A DNA stretch of 64,000 nucleotides from Mactra quadrangularis (Eukaryota; Mollusca; Bivalvia; Venerida; Mactridae), in contig CM046295.1 in NCBI GenBank assembly GCA_025267735.1, positions 6,595,270-6,659,269 on the forward strand, read 5' to 3'. The notes under the pieces are model-generated. The model was not told the DNA's origin. It was given only the letters and a program-made list of their open reading frames with translations, and ran no database searches. The first letter of the stretch is position 1; each line of letters begins with the position of its first letter. Of this stretch, positions 59,871-64,000 are shown one piece after another. A program made the position numbers and the translations under genes.

Positions 59871-59982
59871 AAAATCACAAATAACATTATTGATAGTATT
59901 GTTCTTTGTATACATATATTTTTATCAGAATGTTATATGTTTGTTATAAGTCGAACATGGCAATATGTTTTCTTATGTGAGT

Positions 59983-60061
59983 CTATTTTCTTTTCTTGTA
60001 AATTTTAAATTCAAACTTCACATCATGTTCTTCGTATATTTTCCCTGCTTCTTCATGTTCC
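59983..60061 (-). CDS. DHFR: DHFR terminal exon
   Basis: It completes an Arg codon, then encodes EHEEAGKIYEEHDVKFEFKI and YKKRK before TAG. This is the last beta strand and C-terminus of DHFR. The 45-bp minisatellite begins about 115 bases past the stop, so it probably lies in the 3' UTR. Confidence 0.86.
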
Positions 60062-63000
60062 CTGTGAAAATAGACAAATCTTTATCACCATAACAATAAA
60101 AGCATAGTTCATTTCTGAAAACATGCAACACAAAAATATTCTCTTTACATATTAATTATATTGAAGAGGTAATGCTGGTGAAACCAGTTGAAAATACACA
60201 AAAATATGATATCACGTTTAAGTCCTTTCAAAGGGGGTTAACTCAACATGGATTTTAAACAAATCAAGAGAGTGGCCTCCCTTTATGTAACTTAACATAT
60301 CCAGTAGCCAGTTTCCAAAGGATATCTCCAGAGGTGTGTTCAACAAAGCGAGCCCTCGAGCGAGCGCCTGCTTTGCGAATTGTTAAACTATTGAACGACT
60401 GTGAGCGCTTGCTGTAAAATCCAAGATGGTGTCAAACAGCACATTAATGAAAATAGCAGGTGGGGGAACAATTACTTATGTTAATACATGAGATCCTTAA
60501 CATTTTTATCATATATGAATCATTATGATACAATTTACTGTATCAAATAAATTCTATTGTATGCATTGCGTGAATATGTTACGTGGAACAAGTAACATTA
60601 TACGTTTGCGTCCCAATTTCACGGATAATTATTTGAGATAAGAATTTAATTTTTTTCAGCCGCCATCTTTGACATCTAAGCGAAACACCTCTTGAGTTGA
60701 AACACAAAACACGCTCACGTTTAGAAGGAGAGCGCTTGATGTCGCCCCAAGCGCTCCCATAGTTGATCTCACCTCAGTTAGCACTACTGCCCCTGGTATC
60801 CTCAATTTGATATCATATGGTTATTACCTAGTGTGTGAGAAGGGTACCAGAGGACAAAGTGCTAGATAGGGCTATCCTTAGACAACTGGCCCCAGGTTTG
60901 TGATATATAAGGAATATTTTTTTACCTGATTTCTACAAAGTCATCCTCAAACTTAGGAAAGAAAGCATCTACTTCAAAATCTGTATATATGTGTGTGAGA
61001 TATAACTTATCTACACTCTCGTGCTCTAGAGCTGACTGAAATAATAAACCAAGATGTCAGTGAGTTAAATATGTTGGCTCATATGAAATGAGATAATTAA
61101 TGTGTAGGTTGATAATCAAAGGGAGATAATTGATTTGTAGGGTGATACTCAAAGGGAGATAATTTATGTGTAGGTTGATAATCAAAGGGAGATAATGTAT
61201 GTGAAGGTTAATAATCAAAGGGAGATAATTAATTTGTAGGGTGATAATCAAAGGGAGATAATTTGTGTGTAGGTTGATAATCAAAGGGAGATAATTTATG
61301 TGTAGGTTGATAATCAAAGGGAGATAATGTATGTGTAGGTTGATAATCAAAGGGCGATAATGTATGTGTAGGGTGATAATCAAACAGAAATTTTTAGATG
61401 TTTTGTCAAATCCACCTAAAGGGAGATATTGAGTTAGAATGCCAGTGTATTGTACTTTGAATCAATAAAATGATCACTTTGATACAGTTACAGGCAATAA
61501 AAATGGTCAAATACTCTTTTTCAAAGGTGATGCTGCATGTTTTTATCCAAAAACAAATTAACTAAGAAGTAAAGAATAACACATATAATACCAGCAGAAA
61601 TTATGGCAGAAACTTTATGGTCAAACATTTTAGTCACGCTAATTTATTTTAGCTTGACTGTAAAACCAGTTCTCATAATACTTAGATTAATCACTTTGAG
61701 TCTCTTCCTGGACTTCCTTAGCTAGTAGCTTAAGGAAATAATGGGGTAGGTTTTGGATAGGACTAAAACCAATGCAGAGTTAGTGATCCAATGATCACCA
61801 GTCCGATGTCTCAACCACTCAGAAACACCTGCTCCAGGTCATACGTACCTTATATACATTATTTCCACCCATTATCCAAACACTATCCACTGTATCACAT
61901 AAACTGTCTACATACTCCAGACTTGCTTCAAAATTTGGAACTACTTTTAATAGCCTAGGATGATCTAGTGTACTGGAAACATAAAAATAATTCATGTTTA
62001 GACCTCAAAGTATCATTATTAATATAATTACACATTTATTTACAAACATTATCATTTCATCTAGCGTTTTCACTATAGTACTGAACCAGGGGTCATGGTT
62101 TTGATTCCCAGGTGGAGCATACTTATGTGAAATGAAATAATTTATAATGTTCTCTACTAATTTATCACTCTTATTCTAAATTATGAAGTTGTCAGTCACT
62201 GAAGGAAGTATGCGCCTAGTAACTGCTTAACAGCTAAATCCAGAGATTTAGGCTTACCAGGAACAGCGAGTAAATTGACTGACTGCTGTGATATGATCTA
62301 TGCAATGCGTTGCAACAACATTAAATCAACAAAAAGGTCATTTTGCTGTCCAGAGTAACCATCTCTTTGGATTTCAAAGAATATAACTATCAATCAAGTG
62401 ATAATAAAGGGAGATAATTTGTAATACTGTAAAGTAATTAATTTAACAGAGACAGAGTTATTTCCCTTTAAAAACTTTGGTGCAATTGTGGTACACAAAG
62501 CCATGAAATAATAACGATTCCTCAGCATACATATCTATTCATGCTGTCTCGAACACAGAATCCAATTAAGTTGTGAAACAAAAAGGACATGCAAAGGGAA
62601 GTAATTATACAATATAGCTTAGTACAGAGTTTCTACATCAGATTGTCTCCCATTAATTGTCAAAATGATTTCTCAAATACTAAAATATAAGACAAACATG
62701 TATAAACTTCGTTATTTGAATAGTAAAAAGGACAAAAAAAAGCTTTAACATGTTCTTCAATATGGGTACAGAAATTTCTTACGCTGTTGAGTGTGTACAG
62801 AATAAAATTTCTTTGAGGGGACATAATTAAGATTTTGTCTTAAATGATAGCCAATTTGGGCATGAATAGTTGTTGATGTCAGTCCATGGTTGTCAATGAA
62901 ACTACTCATGGTTGACTCTCCATGAATTCAAACTGCCAATTTAAAGGTGCCCTCTTCCTGGTCAGCAATTCTAATGTATTATTTTTGCCTTCTAAATTTG

Positions 63001-63356
63001 TCGTAAGTTATAATGCTATGTAAATATATAGCTATCATTTGTTTTATTATGTCTAAGTCATTTAAAATAGTAGCCCATTATCAATACCATGTTAATATTA
63101 TAACTAATTTCATACTAGTTCAACTCAGTCCGTGTTTTTTTTCAATTTTAGATAAATTAATAATAATGTTCTGAAGCTTGACTTCTTTAAGTATATCATA
63201 AAGTTCCCAATCTTGGACAATAAATAAAGTTTAATAGTCCCTACCTTTCATCCACTGTGTTACTAATGACAACATGATATACATTTGGTCTATATCTAAA
63301 TTGTGGTGGACAACTTAACCATGTGAGTCTACCCATGATATGTACAACCTTTCTTT
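59983..63356 (-). CDS. DHFR: Dihydrofolate reductase, last four exons (N-terminus beyond right edge)
   Basis: DHFR reduces dihydrofolate to tetrahydrofolate with NADPH, supplying thymidylate and purine synthesis in the cytosol. Four phase-compatible exons give about 140 C-terminal residues: VVHIMGRLTW (family: VIMGRxTW, NADPH-binding), RPNVYHVVISN (family: RxNVVLSR), DSVWIMGGNNVYK (family: VWIVGGSSVYK), YLTHIYTDFEVDAFFPKF (family: VTRIxxxFExDTFFP) and a C-terminal FEFKIYKKRK (family: YKFEVYEK). Animal DHFR is about 185-190 residues, so roughly 45-50 residues, including the N-terminal substrate and NADPH loop, are missing at the right edge. The protein is divergent: LSCPPQFR replaces the usual FSIPEKNRP, and the loop before the last strand is short. 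Introns hold two SINE copies and a 33-bp minisatellite. No stops or frameshifts are visible, so it looks functional. Confidence 0.88.
60331..60777. mobile_element. Possible inverted-repeat element upstream-adjacent to a DHFR exon
   Basis: GAGGTGTGTTCAAC near the left is mirrored by GTTGATCTCACCTC at the right. Both halves hold GCGAGCGC/GAGCGC and CCAAGATGG/CCATCTT motifs. It lies in the last DHFR intron. Confidence 0.5.
60926..61035 (-). CDS. DHFR: DHFR exon with DAFFP motif
   Basis: It encodes SALEHESVDKLYLTHIYTDF and EVDAFFPKFEDDFVEI. The DxFFP motif is characteristic of the family. The acceptor is TTTCAG and the donor CAG|GTAAAA; it ends in phase 2. Confidence 0.9.
61090..61383 (-). repeat. 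33-bp minisatellite in a DHFR intron
   Basis: About nine units of 33 bases contain GATAATCAAAGGGAGATAAT. The period is a multiple of three and the minus strand is open (LHIHYLPLIIN repeats), which follows from the unit length. It lies between two DHFR exons and ends about 25 bases from the acceptor of exon 60926-61035. The AAAGGGAGATAAT core recurs singly elsewhere in the window. Confidence 0.9.
61690..61835 (-). repeat. SINE family D fragment in a DHFR intron
   Basis: On the minus strand the head reads GGAGCAGGTGTTTCTGAGTG, GACTGGTGATCATTGGATCA, then CTTAAGCTACTAGCTAAGG. It ends about 15 bases from the donor of exon 61849-61972. Confidence 0.78.
61849..61972 (-). CDS. DHFR: DHFR exon with VWIMGGNNVYK motif
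   Basis: It encodes STLDHPRLLKVVPNFEASLE and YVDSLCDTVDSVWIMGGNNV, ending in YK at donor AAG|GTACGT. The GG pair is the NADPH pyrophosphate-contact motif conserved in DHFRs. Confidence 0.9.
62075..62333 (+). repeat. SINE family A copy in a DHFR intron
   Basis: A degenerate head with GTTTTGATTCCCAGG is followed by the central GTTGTCAGTCACTGAAGGAA and AAATCCAGAGATTTAGGC, and a decayed tail (AACATTAAATCAAC). It is antisense to DHFR. Confidence 0.82.
63245..63356 (-). CDS. DHFR: DHFR exon with MGRLTW motif
   Basis: It encodes RKVVHIMGRLTWLSCPPQFR followed by YRPNVYHVVISNTVDE. The acceptor is TTTTTAG and the donor AAG|GTAGGG. It starts with two bases that complete a codon from an exon outside, or at the edge of, the window. 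Confidence 0.85.
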
Positions 63357-63952
63357 CTAAAAACATTAGATATAGAGAATTCCATGAGTAAGATTACCTG
63401 ACTAGATAAACAGCATAATTAATTAGTAAAGGAGAGATCCACTGAAAATAGGAAAACAATTAAAGTGCTATATCCTCTAGACAGGGTTACATGAAGGACA
63501 GATGTTAGAAGATCTAGCCACCTGCTGCCTACCCCAGGTCCTGGGACACTGGAGGCAGATAACAAATGAACTATCTGGATTTGATTTGATGATGAATATA
63601 AATCTCAAGGAAATGATTGTATTTGGTATCTATTGTAATTCTAATTTGTGAATGTTCAGTCATTTTTTTTCAATTTGTTAATTTGAAGTACATGTACATG
63701 TATATAACCTGCATGTAATTTAAGTTATTTTGTCTGCAAATTAGTATGGATTTATTCATTATATATTTTTGATGTCACATTAATTGTTTGGTCCTATAAA
63801 ATTTCATATCCTGATATAGTCAACAAGCAAAATAATGAAACAATATCATCAAATATACATTTAATTTATATTTAATATAAAAATATGTGTTATTGTTAAT
63901 AATTCAATTTAACTTTCTGTCTACATTACATAATAATAACAAAGATATTTAT

Positions 63953-64000
63953 TTACAGAGGCAACACAGTTAGGCACAGCACCATCTTCATTGGGAGACT
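63953..64000 (-). CDS. Possible further DHFR exon cut by the window edge
   Basis: The last bases read in one minus-strand frame as SPNEDGAVPNCVAS before a GTAAAT donor-like site. This is where an exon preceding VVHIMGRLTW would be expected, but its end phase does not match the downstream exon with the preferred acceptor. It may be non-coding. Confidence 0.2.
   Translation of the reverse strand, partial: SLPMKMVLCLTVLPL

Overview
This is a eukaryotic, animal nuclear window. It is AT-rich, its genes are split by short-exon/long-intron structure with GT..AG boundaries, and it is crowded with tRNA-headed SINEs and short inverted-repeat transposons. The SINE tails of the CGTTAAACCCAA type and the dispersed AAAGGGAGATAATT-type motif suggest a mollusc, probably a bivalve; that taxonomic guess is inference. 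No bacterial operon, CRISPR array, rRNA or convincing functional tRNA gene is visible.

Three protein genes could be assembled by reading splice sites and phases by hand, all on the minus strand. (1) Left third (12.8-24.5 kb): the N-terminal exons of an E-protein bHLH transcription factor (TCF4/TCF12/daughterless type), identified by the AD1 activation motif DKELNDLLDFSA. The rest of that gene must lie left of the window. (2) Middle (31.2-45.1 kb): an apparently complete 15-exon gene for a synphilin-1-like protein (SNCAIP family) of about 1,171 residues, with a central ankyrin block, coiled-coil segments and long Ser/Asp-rich disordered regions. Every intron phase agrees across the model. (3) Right edge (60.0-63.4 kb): the last four exons of dihydrofolate reductase, whose N-terminal exons lie beyond the right edge.

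The rest is intron and intergenic DNA built largely of repeats: four SINE families that share a similar 3' tail; PIF/Harbinger-like, hAT-like, piggyBac-like and TA-target MITEs, several with intact target-site duplications; a 3.2-kb element and a 130-bp relative sharing the terminal repeat CATGGGTGAAAGTT and 6-bp target duplications; a 45-bp and a 33-bp minisatellite next to or inside DHFR, both open on the coding strand; and several decayed tandem arrays. One array beside the E-protein AD1 exon repeats that exon's own splice-acceptor edge.

The three genes have no obvious joint function. The most interesting items are the invertebrate synphilin gene with two possible C-termini (one a candidate PDZ ligand), the duplicated GPY..RFGDR exon of the E-protein, the CATGGGTG transposon family, and the way repeats sit within tens of bases of splice sites.
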